A DNA stretch of 64,000 nt. Source: Auriscalpium vulgare (taxonomy: Eukaryota; Basidiomycota; Agaricomycetes; Russulales; Auriscalpiaceae). This document shows, piece after piece, positions 34,331 through 45,208 of this stretch (the first letter of the stretch is position 1; every line of letters starts with the position of its first letter). The translations under genes and the position numbers were made by a program. The notes under the pieces were generated by a model. The model was not told where the DNA came from. It did not search any database and worked only from the letters and a program-made list of their open reading frames with translations. The stretch covers positions 372,001 to 436,000 of the forward strand of contig JAHBBC010000027.1 of the NCBI GenBank assembly GCA_019915015.1, written 5' to 3'.

Positions 34331-35330
34331 ACGTTAGTGAAATCGTAACAAAGGGGTCGGCGCGATGACGACGTACCCGTGCAGCCTAGTCATCGCCAAC
34401 GCAGAACCGCATGGGCGAGTACGCACGGGCGCGGTACAAGGGGCGGACGAGGGTGATCACGTCGATCAGCGCGGCTTGCCTGCAACGCGGATTTCTGAGG
34501 CACGCGCGGCCGGACTTGTGCAACGACAGCGCGGTCGGGCTTGTCCACGTTCATTGAACTAAGGTGAGGTTGCACCGTGCCAGTACGCAGGATGCCGGAC
34601 GACGTCAAGGCGACAAGTGAGCGGAGCGGCAGGCTTTAGCGTCAAAGTGAGTGTTAGTGATCGAAAAGGGAAAATAGACGCGCGTACCTCGTGTGCTTGA
34701 CCATGACGAGTAAGTGAGTACAACTGCGTGCACGGCTTGTCGCTGCTGATCGCCGTCTGCTCAGCCGCAGGCGTGTCTTCTCATTCAGCGCAGGAGGCCC
34801 AAATCCCACTGCGCGGGCCTTTGACACTGGGAGTCACTAGTCACTGCGCGCGGCGCGTCTTGTCATCCAGCGCGCCTCACGCGGCGTCGCTGTGCATTGG
34901 CGAATGCGCAGGCTGGCAAGCGAGGGGCGGTAGTGAAGGCCCGCGGCACTTTGCGGCACGTCGGACGACGAGGGCGAGGCGCGGCGTGCAGGTGCGGCGT
35001 GCGGGGCTGGTGGATGACTTGTCGGGCATCGTGCTCGCAAGTGGCAATTACGGTGTGCGGCGTGCGGACACTGTGTGTGGGGTGACTCAAGGTCATCGTG
35101 CGGGGTTGACGAGGTGCGTGTTGATAGACATGAAGAGCAACGTGCCTGCGGCGTCCAAGGTGGAGGCCGGAGTCTTCGAGCGCCGCGGGTGAATGAAGGA
35201 TAAGCTGACGGGGGCGAGGGGTGATCATGAGACGTGCGCCAAATCTCTGACGAGCTGCTAAACTTACCGCGGAGCTGTCACTCTGCGAGTCGGGGCCGGG
35301 AAGACGCTAGGGGGCGCGGAATGTCAATGT
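34330..35330. other. GC-rich interval, no supported gene
   Basis: Short GC-rich ORFs on both strands. A minus-strand frame near 34,400-34,490 reads LVRPLYRARAYSPMRF, which may be a small coding scrap. Nothing could be chained or named. Confidence 0.35.
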
Positions 35331-35339
35331 TGGATGGTT

Positions 35340-35509
35340 GTCACGCCGGGCTGGGCGGTAGGTAACGAGGCGCACGAAGGGCGGAAGGGTAGGGATGACG
35401 AGCGCGGGGGTGACGTGGTGTGGAAGTGGGTGCGAGTACGGAAGGGCGCGCGTTGGCGACTTGGCGTAAGGGAAGGGTGGAATAGCAGCGCGTGCGAGTG
35501 ATGTGGCAT
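35340..35509. repeat. GC-rich GTGACGTGG repeat, copy 3
   Basis: Shares 'gtgacgtgg', 'gaagtgggt(g/t)c' and 'ggcg(t/-)aagggaagggtgg' with 29,370-29,450, and ends at 'gcgagtgatgtggc' (about 35,493-35,507) exactly where the DUF2009 coding similarity stops. Confidence 0.55.
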
Positions 35510-36312
35510 GTACAGCGCCTGCTGCACCGTGTCCTTGGACAGGTCCACCGACACCCAACATGAAGAGAGCGTCTCGATCGCGCGCTCCTTCGCCTTGATG
35601 TCGCGCTGGATCTCGCATTGGCCGCGGTTGATCGAGGTGAGTTCTTGCGTCGCGACAATGATGAGCGGGGAGTCGTGCAGCATGTCCAGCGCTCCGTGCA
35701 CGTAGAGGAGCGTGTAGACGGTGTTGATGGGGGCGACGCAAGGGAAACCGAGGATGTCCTTGACTTCTGGTGTTTGACTGTCCTACGGCGCGCGTCAATA
35801 TTGTCGGCCCACACGAGACTGTCGATGTAGACGCACCTGCAGCAGGTATATGAGCTTCCCATATGTAATACGCATCTTGTCCGGGTTCGTAATCTTGTAG
35901 CGCCGCCCTAGCTCGAATATCCGTTGATAGAACTCCTCGTTCCCGTGGACGTCGCGCTCCGCGAACAGCTCTTGGCCCTGCTTGTAGTCTGCCGCGAGCA
36001 TAAGCCCCGACAGAATCGCGCACAGCTCGCGAATCTGGTACACAACGCGCTTCGCCTTGCTCAGCCCGAGTCCGATGGTGTCGATCTTGTCTGGGTACTC
36101 GGACACCTGGAGTGCCGCATCGAGCAGCCGCAGGAACTTGCGCTCGCTGAGGGTGAGGTGCGTCGGGATGTACTGCGCGCGGTGGACGAACCACCCGCCC
36201 GGGTCCGTGCCGATCTCGGGCTGCGAGATGAGCTCAAGGTTGGGACGGGGGGCCGGCGCCTTCACGATGAGCAAGTCGAGCTCGTCGGCTCTCGTCTCAA
36301 GCCACAAATACC
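35510..36312 (-). pseudogene. DUF2009-family protein, truncated at both ends
   Basis: Minus-strand exons 36312-35837 and 35782-35510 join across a 54-bp GT-AG intron. The text matches the conserved eukaryotic DUF2009 (PF09418) family, including SERKFLRLLDAALQVSEYPD, QIRELCAILSGL, ELGRRYKITNPDKMR, TYGKLIYLLQ, a VKDILGF-type segment and EIQRDIKAKERAIETL. Matching stops after VQQALY, where family members continue for roughly 200 more residues. Instead the sequence enters the GC-rich repeat. The 5' side also begins at an acceptor with no preceding exon found. The internal reading frame is intact, so capture or truncation was recent. The family's molecular function is not established. Confidence 0.85.
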
Positions 36313-36508
36313 CTAGTCGACTTGGGATCAGAAGATACATCCCACAAGACGAACGAAGAACTCACCCCCATGTCCCGAGCGAACGCGCGCACGGCGCCAC
36401 GCATCGCACGCCGACGCATCCCGCAGGTCCTCATGTGTGTTGAACGAGCACGGGACTGTGCACGCGGCGTCACCGACAATGCGGCGCACATACGAGGGGA
36501 ATACGCAC

Positions 36509-37169
36509 TGCTGTAGAGGCAGGTGCCGAGAGAGTCATCCTCTTGGGCGGCGCTGATCTGCGCGTAGAGTGCCGCGATGGCGGTGGAGGAGTGCGTGGTG
36601 CCGGTGTCGATGATGGCCGCGGTGCTGTCCACGACCTGCTGGCCGTTGACAGAGATGCTGTCGAAGGTCGTCTGCCAGTACCTGCGCAGCGACCGCATAA
36701 GCATCAGCATCACGATCACATTCGCGTGGCGAAATACTGACCGCCGTGGAGACGTCGATGGTGGTGAAGTCTCCGGAGTACAGCTGGTCGTTGACGCCGC
36801 CGATACCCACCGCGATGAGCGATTGGAAGAGCGGGTTGGTGTTGTAGTCCGAGAGCGACTGGAACGTCATGCCGAGCAGCCCATCCGCAGGGAACTGGGA
36901 GCTATCGAAGCCCGTAGAAAACGTCTTCGCGGAGCCGAGGGTCTGACCCGTGGCCTACAGCAGAAAACAATGCGTCAGATAGACTCTCAGCAAGCAAAGA
37001 GCTGCGAACGTACGGTCAAGCCAGCAATGGACACGGTGTCTGTGTACCGCTCGCCAGTGACGGACGATCTGTGGAATTCCCGACACGCGTCCCGCACAGT
37101 GCTGGTGTCGGCCGCGGAGGACAGGGCGCGCGCTGTGCTGATTGCGCAGATGCATGACGCGTCGTCCAA
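36509..37169 (-). pseudogene. A1 aspartic protease, internal fragment
   Basis: Three minus-strand exons (about 37169-37014, 36954-36742 and 36681-36509) match the middle of pepsin-like secreted fungal proteases. They read YTDTVSIAGLT, then ATGQTLGSAKTFSTGF and ADGLLGMTFQSL, then YWQTTFDSISVNG and the second catalytic motif IIDTGTT. The first catalytic Asp (DTGSS-type) region, the signal peptide and propeptide are absent upstream, and the C-terminal third is missing downstream. It is therefore a non-functional fragment. It sits directly before the DUF2009 fragment in the same orientation with no natural intergenic region. Confidence 0.85.
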
Positions 37170-37349
37170 CAGCGCAAGGTTTGTGAGCTCGGTGAGCGCA
37201 GGTGGGGAGGCTAGCGAGGTGCGCGTGCTGCGGGGGAAGGAGGCGCAGGGGTATCGAGTGCTGGAGCGTCGGGTGGAAGACGAAGCGCAGATGCGCGGCG
37301 AGAGTGGACGCGTCGACGAGCGGGTCGGACCCGTTGTCTGCGTCCAGCA

Positions 37350-37950
37350 AGGCTAGGCTAGAGCAGCGTAAGCTTGATTGCACAGCCAACTGCGCACTAA
37401 TATGACGCACCAAATCCGACCCAAGCAGGTGCAGGAGGGTGTCCCGCAGCCCGCTGGTTTGTCGCGCCCACCCCCGACGGTGCGCAGGGCGCCAATCATG
37501 GCTGTGCCGCAGAATGCTTGGTCGACGGCGCGCAGACTGCAGCAGTGCATGGTGATGCGCTGGGACTTAATGGCAGGTGCGCGAGACGTCGAGGAGATGG
37601 GATGTGGAGCGACGTGGACGCGAGTCGTGGGCGAGAGGGACAACTCGAAGGGGACGCGCGAGCCTGTTGGCAAGGCATCGGCAGGGGGCCGAACGAGCGG
37701 GCCGGGCGTAGCCACCGGAAGACGCCGAAGGTGTGTCACAGAAAACTTCCCATCAGCTCGCTCGTCGCTGCGATTTTGCAGCTGGTCACCAGTCTATCCA
37801 TAGATAATAATTGCTGTAGGTGCTGAACAGAGCATAGACAAGGGACGGGACTTGTGCTGGTGCTGGTGGAAGTCAGGATGAATGAACCAAGTGTGATAGA
37901 TTATAAGATAGTCAATAAGCAAATCCGAAAGGCAACGGCGATCAAACCGG
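37350..37950. other. Interval before E2/E1 right ends
   Basis: Minus-strand ORF 37,353-37,739 has some protein-like text (LRAVDQAFCGTAMIGALRTV) and may be another captured scrap. The remainder shifts to AT-richer sequence leading into the right end of E2. No gene could be named. Confidence 0.3.
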
Positions 37951-38283
37951 GGATCAAACCGGCACCCGGCGACCATGACCGAATAGATGCAGGCACGACC
38001 CCGAAAAACACCCTAGTAAACGATTCAACTTCGTAAACTCAGGGAATCGTAACGGCGGCGGCGGCGCGGGGGTGGGGGACGTCTGCGTGAGGGGGACATG
38101 GCGGTGGTCGAGGTACTAGCAGCTGAACGTGCGAGTAGTGTAAGATAGATTTGATAAGCAGGACCGGCAGTCAAACCGGGGATCAAACCGGCACCCGGCG
38201 ACCATGACCGAATAGATGCAGGCACCAGCCCGAAAAACCCCCTAGTAAACGATTCTACTTCGTACCTCAGGGAATCGTAATGC
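37950..38283. repeat. Two copies of the E-family right end
   Basis: Segments 37,950-38,051 and 38,163-38,279 share about 110 bp, including ACCGGCACCCGGCGACCATG, ATAGATGCAGGCAC, CCTAGTAAACGATTC and the terminal CTCAGGGAATCGTAA. They are separated by about 110 bp of unrelated GC-rich sequence. Each ends in a palindrome ACGATTC...GAATCGT, a probable terminal hairpin. Confidence 0.75.
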
Positions 38284-38289
38284 TCATGA

Positions 38290-39700
38290 GGTCGAGAACT
38301 GACTACAGGTGGCGAAACATACCTAGTCCTGTATATGCACGAATCACCATGACAGATTGGAAGATGGAGGATGTGAGGAGTGTGATTGAGGTAGATGTCG
38401 ACGGCAGTTTGACAGCTTCGACGGTGACCGCGTGCGGCCGGTGCTGCTCTTCATACATTCATGCTTCAGTCGACTGGAGATATAGTATGCCCACCAGAGC
38501 TGCCGATCTGGCAACAAATGATAGAGCCAGCGCTGAGAAGATAAGCTCGATGTCGCGGTGGAGGTTAGCTCGGTGGTGGTATGTCGCAGTGCGGGCAAGA
38601 GAGCTCGGAGTTTGCCGAGGACCTTACGTGTCGACTTCAACGGCCTCTTTGACTGCAACGTCTTGCTTCACTATAGGACCACCCAGAATCCACTGGACGC
38701 ACGTCGACCACTGTCATACGCACACCGCCACGAGTCGATCAGTCGAGCACTTGCTCTCCCATAATCGCAAGAACCACGGTTTCTGGGGCCACGATGCACG
38801 CAAAAGCGATGTCGGTCAAGCACACTGATCATGCAACGATCGACTCAACAGATTGCCTCGACGCCCAGCAGAGAACATCTCGGTGCGCTCGCAGCATTAT
38901 CTACCCCAGTAGATTTCTGATTGCTCGTCTTTCAGGTTGTTTTTCAGCGCCATGTGATGTACTGTCGCTCGCCATCCGTACGTCCCTCATGTTCTGGCTC
39001 TATCCCCACAACAATTCCGAAGAGTCTTAGTGCTTGCGCCGCGCCGCGTGTAGCAGCATGGGCGCTGGATGCACGGCGGTTCGTCACTTCGTTTGCTATC
39101 GGGGTGCACAGCACCTCGTCCGTTGCTTAGCGCCTGAGCTGCCAGCTCAGGTAGCCCATTCTTCTGTGCACGCGCCGTCGTGCGCTTGCTGCATCATGGA
39201 TGCGCTACTTGGTATCAACTCTCCGATATCCCATGTACGATGTATGATGCTGCGCAGCTCCCGCGAGGACTTGGCCGCGCACTGGCATTGAGACTAATTA
39301 CAGATTGGCTATCTCACATTGCAGGATTCATTACTCTACTAGATGAGGGGCGAGTCGCATCAATTATAGCTAGATATAGTCGGCCACGATTGCGACGAGA
39401 AGAGGTCATTGGGCGCAGGGTGAGTGAATAGCAGCCCACACGTACTGAAAAGCTATTAACCCTTCGGTTCGTTCGACAGCATCACCCACTGTCATGTTAG
39501 ACCACATGGTAGGGCTACGCGGCCAATTTATAGTGTCGTAAAACTCACTTGAGAGACGAGTCCATTTTCCCCTTTCCAGAGGTTGACACTGGTCCCGCTA
39601 GTAGGCGCACCTTTGGAAGACCTCGCCACGGCCATTCAACGCAACAGAGCTACCGCACGAGACTCGACACGCATCGTTCGTCCGCGACGCGCCTTCAACC
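38290..39700 (+). repeat. Dispersed repeat family E, copy 2
   Basis: The longest copy of the family also seen at 6,130 and 62,585. It adds an upstream block starting 'acctagtcctgtat' and 'gaggtagatgtcgacggcagtt' shared with 62,590-62,680. A CTGAGCTGCCAGCTCAG palindrome near 39,137 is also present at 63,482. Intron-like boundaries remain (for example before 'gattcattactcta' at 39,325) but all frames are interrupted. Confidence 0.65.
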
Positions 39701-40380
39701 TCAACAACGCGGTCTTTCACCCAGCTAAAAATCCCGTGGTTGGTATATCGGACAGGGAGCTGTGTACGTTTGGAGGCCCGGTGTGTGCCATCTTGCTCTT
39801 GTATGCAGGCTGGTCATGGACTGAAGAGCGCGTGTCAGCTTGTGAAGCGCAACGAACACAGGCTTCTAGTGGACCAGAAACCGAAAGATCTCTTGCGCGT
39901 CTCGAGGGCCCCCAGCCGGAGTACTGCCGCGTAATGAATCTGTCCTGCCATACCCCATTTTGCGAAATGGTCTTTCCCGTGCCGGCAGCTAATGATATGC
40001 CGCGTGCGTGTGCCAATTTGCTTCGGCGGTGCGCGCGTTAATCTTGGGAGTGCTATGTCGCAGGCCGTCAGCACTGTGCTGCCATGCTTCACGCTGGTGC
40101 ACGATTCGGGCTCACGCTCATATCGGCCTTCCTTTGGCACCTCCCTGTCTGCCATGACGTCTTCGCAGCTCGACAAACCTCGGCTTCTGGCGTGCGGCTC
40201 GTAGCCAGCGTCGACGGCCGTTCACCATGCTCATTCCGACGGAGGAAGCGTACCTCTCGGGCCTCTGTTCAGCGTCCGGCTTGCCCTTTGCGTTGTATTG
40301 CTCGCCTACCACCTCGCCCTCCCCCAGAGTCTATGCGTCTTCTCGTCGGTGTATGCAGCCTTTGAAACCGTAGAAGCTCG
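39700..40380 (+). repeat. Dispersed repeat family F, copy 2
   Basis: Opposite-strand relative of 23,930-25,620 and 57,750-59,160. The plus-strand frame reads LYAGWSWTEERVSACEAQR and then a block ending EYCRVMNLSCHT that is also seen on the minus strand near 24,560. Frames are interrupted. Confidence 0.5.
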
Positions 40381-40789
40381 CAGCGTATTTTATTTTTGGA
40401 ATATAGCATTGATTTCGCAAAGAAGTGGGTATATGCGCGGACGATGAGATGTAATAAAGCTACGCGCGTCGCAATACAAGCTAATCGTGGGTTGCATGAA
40501 CTGGCTGCCGAACTCCTTCCTACAATGATGCGAGAATACGTCTCGAAAGACTGGTGAATGTTGGCAGGCTACAAGGACCAGTCCTGTCTGTTGTCAGCGA
40601 AGAATCACACGAGAAAGCAATTCTAGGAGACATACCTAGCAGCGCGGTTTTTGGGACATTGGCGGTGGCTGACCGTCATCGCGCCTCAGAACGGCACACA
40701 TACACACGACTGTTGGAGGACATCCGCTAAGTCTGGTTATGTACGCGTAAACGGGACTTCTGCGCTTACCCAGGACAGCTGGCAGTGAA

Positions 40790-40993
40790 TGAAAAAGACC
40801 ATGGTGAGGTGCTGGACGAGTGAGGCCAGCGAGCAGCGTCGACATGGTGGATGGAGCATGAGAGGGGATGGGTTTGCGAGACGCGCTGGCGCGGCTTTTA
40901 TGCGCGCGGCGTGTTTGTCCCCCGTCTCAAAGCCAAACATGGCGTGTGCACGTCGACGCGTTGGCATCACGTGTGCTGCGGCGACCAATTGGG
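40790..40993 (-). repeat. Dispersed promoter/start-exon repeat, copy 5 (split by MULE)
   Basis: Minus-strand ATG at 40,845 opens MSTLLAGLTRPAPHHGLFHS, nearly the same as the copy at 23,521. Upstream are the TATA-like and CACGTG elements. The locus is cut at the CCAAT box (40,985-40,993) by the MULE insertion. Its continuation resumes at 50,851. Confidence 0.7.
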
Positions 40994-41021
40994 GGATAAC
41001 CAACGTGCCCACAGAGTGACG
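40994..41021 (+). repeat. Left TIR of MULE element
   Basis: The outer 12 bp are variable (6 of 12 shared with the right end) and the inner 16 bp, TGCCCACAGAGTGACG, are identical. It is preceded by TSD CCAATTGGG. Because CCAATTGG is itself palindromic, the exact outer boundary could also be placed a few bases outward, but the unoccupied paralogue supports the TSD reading. Confidence 0.85.
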
Positions 41022-41670
41022 CAATGCGAAGCACACACGCTTGACAGCGAATTTGATGGGGCAGGCGGCAGGAGTCGGCAGAAGTCGCCGGCAAGCTCCG
41101 AGGCAAGAAGTTGATGCGCACGCCTTCGAACCCATCATCCCGACGCAGCCCAAAGCGCATTGCCCGCCGTCCACCTGTCCGCTGATCCACCAGCCCCATC
41201 TCCCGACCAAACTCATGGCCATCAGCAGCGATCAGCAGCACGCTGTTTGGAGCATAGGCCAGTCAAATGGCAAGGCCTCCTCTTGCCTATTCATGCAAGC
41301 TTGCCTCCCACGTCGGCCAGCACGCTCCACGACGCCAACCACATGCAGCGCTTGGCACCGGCGTTGTCTGAACCTCCGCGCCCCAAGTTCCAACCCTGAG
41401 TGAGTGTACTGCTACTTGCAGAGCGTTCTCAAAGTCCTGACTGATGTGGGGCCTTGCATCACTGCGCACCTGGTCTCTAGGAATGTGATAGATGGTCTCA
41501 TGCCTGCGCACCTGCCGGTGTCGCACATGGAAAATGACAGTGCTTAGGTGCGTGGCTGGTCAAATCTTTGCATAGCGCATGGCTCATAGGTGAGCGTACA
41601 GTCAATATGGAACGTCTATGGACACACTCTCCAGCCCATTGCCCGGTCGCTCAACGCGAACGGCAACTAG
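41022..41670. other. MULE 5' region upstream of transposase
   Basis: No supported exon. It presumably contains the transposase promoter. No clear TATA box. The start codon of the transposase is uncertain, so part of this stretch could be 5' UTR. Confidence 0.4.
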
Positions 41671-44600
41671 GTGCGTCTCCCGCGGATGAATCCTTTGCGA
41701 GGGTCATTTCATGGCACTCGCGCTTCAGTTGCTCAACCAACACCCCAGGCACCTCCCCGAGCATTCGCCCATTCCCTACCGCTGCGCGTTCATCCCCGTC
41801 CCGCTGCGCGAGCACCTTTGTTCTTCGCCCCTGCCGCCACGCACCTCAATCTGACCAGCATCGCGACCGGGCTGTTGGCGTTCATGCCGAAGCTCTTCCA
41901 CCTGGAGGAACAAGTAGTACGTCACATTGCACTTACATGTCATTTTGACTAACGCTCCGATGAAATAGCCGCAACAAGGACATGCGCAAGGTAGTACAGC
42001 GGACGCCGATCCGTTCACTGACGTGTCCGTGAACTATGGCGATGCCCGCTTGTTGCGAGTTGTGGTAAGTCCCTCCAGCGATGACACCCTACGCAAACGC
42101 TGACGCCTTGACTCAGGTCCCTCTGGACAAGCTTCACAGTCCAGCAGACGTCCTCATCTCCATCAAGGGCATCTATACTGCCCAACAGGAAGTACGTCGC
42201 CTGTTCAAGGATACTCCGGCCGATCAGGCGGTGGCCCCGCCACTTCTCAAGGATGCCGGCCTCGACGTTTCGTCTCGGGAGCAGTTGGAGAATCGCTGGA
42301 ATGTTGTGTGGACAAACGGAGAGGCTGTGGGGCAGAGCGCGCGCAGGATCCTAGTACAGTGGTATATATCTTACGCATGTATCTACCTCACACTTGCGTC
42401 CCATACCTGAATTTTAGTGGATGTGGGTACAGCAACGAAGCACGACAACAAAGAGAGAACAAGCTACGCGCGAAGAAGGGTGAAACCGTCAAGGACAAAC
42501 CGTCCACACGGTTTGCGCCCTTCGACTACACTGGGTGTATGGCCCACGCAGATATCACATTTGCTCCGGGCTCCAGCGATCGCATCACACGTCTAGTGGG
42601 ATATCTTGAGCACAACGAAGCCTGCCAACACGCATTCATTCGGCGCGTACCTGCGGTTCCCCTGCATGCGCACGTCGTCGAGATTGCACTGGCCCAGCTG
42701 TCCGAAGGCGCAAGGTACGTTCAGGCCCTGCTTCGCCTTTTGCACAACGCTGATTCTCTTTTGTAGCCTGCAGATGATTCAGGCGCGGAATGCAGACAAG
42801 GCGTACCGAGGGCAGAGAGACTGGGACCCCCTGCGAGCGAATGTACGCTACGAATTGCTGGGGAGCGACGTAGGCGGCCTGTACCGCCGCCATCACAAAG
42901 CCAACGGCATCGACATACAGAGGGCACCGGAACTGAACGTCGAAGACTGGTTGACAGCGGGTTCTCGAGGCTTCAACCAGACGATCTACGATGCTGTCTT
43001 TCACTACGCGGCTCGGACCAAGAAGGACGAGCGTTTCATCGCCTGCATTTCGACCCCCGAGATGGACGAGGCGGCCTGGAAGTACGTCCACGGGTCCCAG
43101 CTCATCCTCGACGGCACGTTCGGACTATCGACAAGTCGCATTCTCACCTGGATTGCCATGGGGGTAGACGATACAGGAAAGGGCGTCCCGGTCACGATCT
43201 TCCTCTTCTCCGCACCCACCGGCAGTCGCGCGACCCATGCTGGGTACAACACCAAGATCATCACGGAGCTGCTGGCGCAATGGAATGCGCACCTTAACAA
43301 GAGCCCATTTGCGCGGCAGAGGACCTTCGCGCCGGGCCTGGGCATCACGGACACAGATGCGGACACAGATGCAAAGGAGCGTGGTGCTCTGCTTGTCGTT
43401 TGGCCGTTCATTGTCCTCCTCCTGTGCAAATTCCATGTTCGCCAGTGCTGGACCAACAAGCGCAACTCCCTGTTGGGCAGCGGCAGTCGGGACAAAGACG
43501 ATCAACCTTCGTATGCAAAGGTGATCGTTCGCGAGAGGGCTCGCATGATGGAAAACATGTGCGCACCTTCGCTGCAGTTGTTTCAATGTATTAATCCTGA
43601 CTACGTGGCAGTCTGATAGAGTCCATTGATCGCGCGGATGCACAGGCCTTGCTCGATGTTGAAAAGAGGTACCTGGATGTCTTTGGAAAGACGCCGGCCA
43701 ATCAGGCAGCAAGCAAGGCAGGTGCAGAGTTCATCTCGTACCTGGAGAAGACCTGGATGCCAGAAGCTCTCTGGGCCGGGTGGTCTCGGGGCGGACGTAT
43801 GCTGGCGGCTCAGCGTCTGAATGTGCCTGTCGAGCGCATTCTTCCTACAACCAACCATCTCGAGTCATTCAACAACGCCTTGAAGAATCGATACATTCCT
43901 CAGTGGCAGCACTCCGGACATCGCTTGCGGTTTGACGTACTCATTTGCCATCTCGTCACCCACATTCTGCCCCGAATTTTCGCCCAACAGCGCCTTCGAC
44001 TTCAATATGCCCTTTGGAAAGCAAACCGTTTCCTAGGAGCGGCGGGAGGCCCTGCGCCCGCCAGTGCAGCTTCAGCAAGAATTAGGGTGGAAAAAGAGCG
44101 ACGCGTTGTCGCCTGGTACGAGCCCGACGGTCGGAGAGATGTTCTTGCCGCCGAGATTGCGTCGAGCGGAAGTATCTCCTTTCTTTCTGCAGCGCGGCCC
44201 TTTGAGCTATGGGCAACATGCGCATCATCCAAAGCCACACTCACGGACGCAGAATATCCCCGTTATTGGCTCACGCTCCATTCCTCTGGCTTGGCGACTT
44301 GCTCCTGTCCCGACTGGATTCAGCGTGGTTGTGCGTGCAAGCATATGCGCGCACTCTGCATAGTCATCCAGCTATCTCGCCCGAACTTGACGACATACCA
44401 GTTGCCCAAATCTTGTGAAGACGCTGGCCGTTTATTCGCAGAAACACAGGCCTGGTATGGTGCTGGCTTTGGTGAAGCGGTAACAGCCGCATTGTCACCG
44501 GTTGCATATCCGCAAGGGTATTGCTCACCTCTCGCTCCACCGAACATGCAACTCGTCGGCACGCCCACCAATGTCCTGCCGCCAGTCCGTCTTGCGGAGA

Positions 44601-45208
44601 TCATGCCGTCGACGGAGGTCATGGAATCTTTGCCAGAGAGCGTCAGCGATTTCGAAGCCGACGACTGTAATGTGCGTACCGTCAGTGCTCTGTATATCCG
44701 AAACACTCAGCAGCTCACCCGGCGCGCCTTAGATGGATGTTGACCCAGATGATGCACCGCAAAACAACACACCGCAAGGCCGCCAATCCGACCAGGACAT
44801 CCACCAGGCCAACGTCAGCGCGATCCAATCTCAGATGCAGCAACGCGTGGAGCACGACACAGCGTACGTTCTGCCAAAGCTCCACGGTCTGTTGACTGCG
44901 CTTCAAGATGCAGCGTACATCAGTTCCTCATCAGAACTACTGGAGATGAAAGACCTACTGGGAGCCCTAAGCGACGAGCTTGCGCTCAAGCTCGCAGATA
45001 CATCTGCAATGGACGGCGACGGCAATCCGAAGCGCGTGGACCGCACAACAAAAATAAAGTTACCAGGTAAACACAGAGCTCTTGAAATGCACACTGTCCT
45101 CACCCGCGTTTCTTAGCTACACGCACGGCCAACACGCCCAGGTCTGAGCTGATGCCCCCGTCCCCTGAACGTGCACAAAAAAGATTCAAGTCGTATGGCG
45201 TCTTGTAA
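41671..45208 (+). CDS. MULE transposase with SWIM zinc finger (eight exons)
   Basis: Exons 41671-41913, 41969-42064, 42117-42361, 42418-42714, 42767-43558, 43612-44671, 44733-45066 and 45117-45208 are all GT-AG with consistent phases, giving about 1052 residues. An N-terminal Cys/His region (around CGCGYSNEARQQR, TGCMAHADITF and GYLEHNEACQ) resembles FLYWCH/FAR1-type DNA-binding modules. The DDE core has Asp near 409 in LILDGTFG, Asp near 489 in ITDTD followed by KERGAL, a Cys-x2-His pair in CKFHVRQCW near 514-517, and Glu near 643 in NHLESFNNALK. A SWIM finger CSCPDWIQRGCACKH lies near 789-803. The C-terminus ends SPERAQKRFKSYGVL, a tail I recall from related Agaricomycete proteins. No premature stop was found, so it is likely functional or recently so. 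The start ATG is the least certain part. Confidence 0.88.

Larger units (their letters stand above)
32146..38051. mobile_element. Candidate TIR element E2, nested in E1
   Basis: The left motif TACGATTCC at 32,146-32,154 and inverted GGAATCGTA at 38,043-38,051 bound about 5.9 kb. The right 100 bp (37,950-38,051) is a near-copy of the right end of E1 (38,170-38,279), including the same ACGATTC...GAATCGT palindrome, so both belong to one family. The interior holds tandem repeats and fragments of a DUF2009 gene and an aspartic protease gene, all on the minus strand. No transposase or clear TSD was found. Confidence 0.5.
28756..38279. mobile_element. Candidate TIR element E1 (TACGATTCC ends), host of nested E2
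   Basis: TACGATTCC at 28,756-28,764 faces its inverted copy GGAATCGTA at 38,271-38,279. The left end shares the longer context AGCAYGGCARTACGATTCC with three other left ends in the window. The right end has a terminal palindrome, ACGATTC...GAATCGT. AATGCTCA occurs just outside the left end and directly after the right end, a possible 8-bp TSD, but it sits about 10 bp beyond the motif on the left. No transposase is recognised inside. The content is gene fragments and repeats, as in a non-autonomous capturing element. Confidence 0.5.

Noticed and set aside
32146..38279. Helitron as the explanation for the captured gene fragments
   Set aside because: The right ends do carry hairpins, but I found no CTRR terminus after a hairpin, no 5' TC with Rep/helicase coding, and the ends are inverted repeats, which Helitrons lack.
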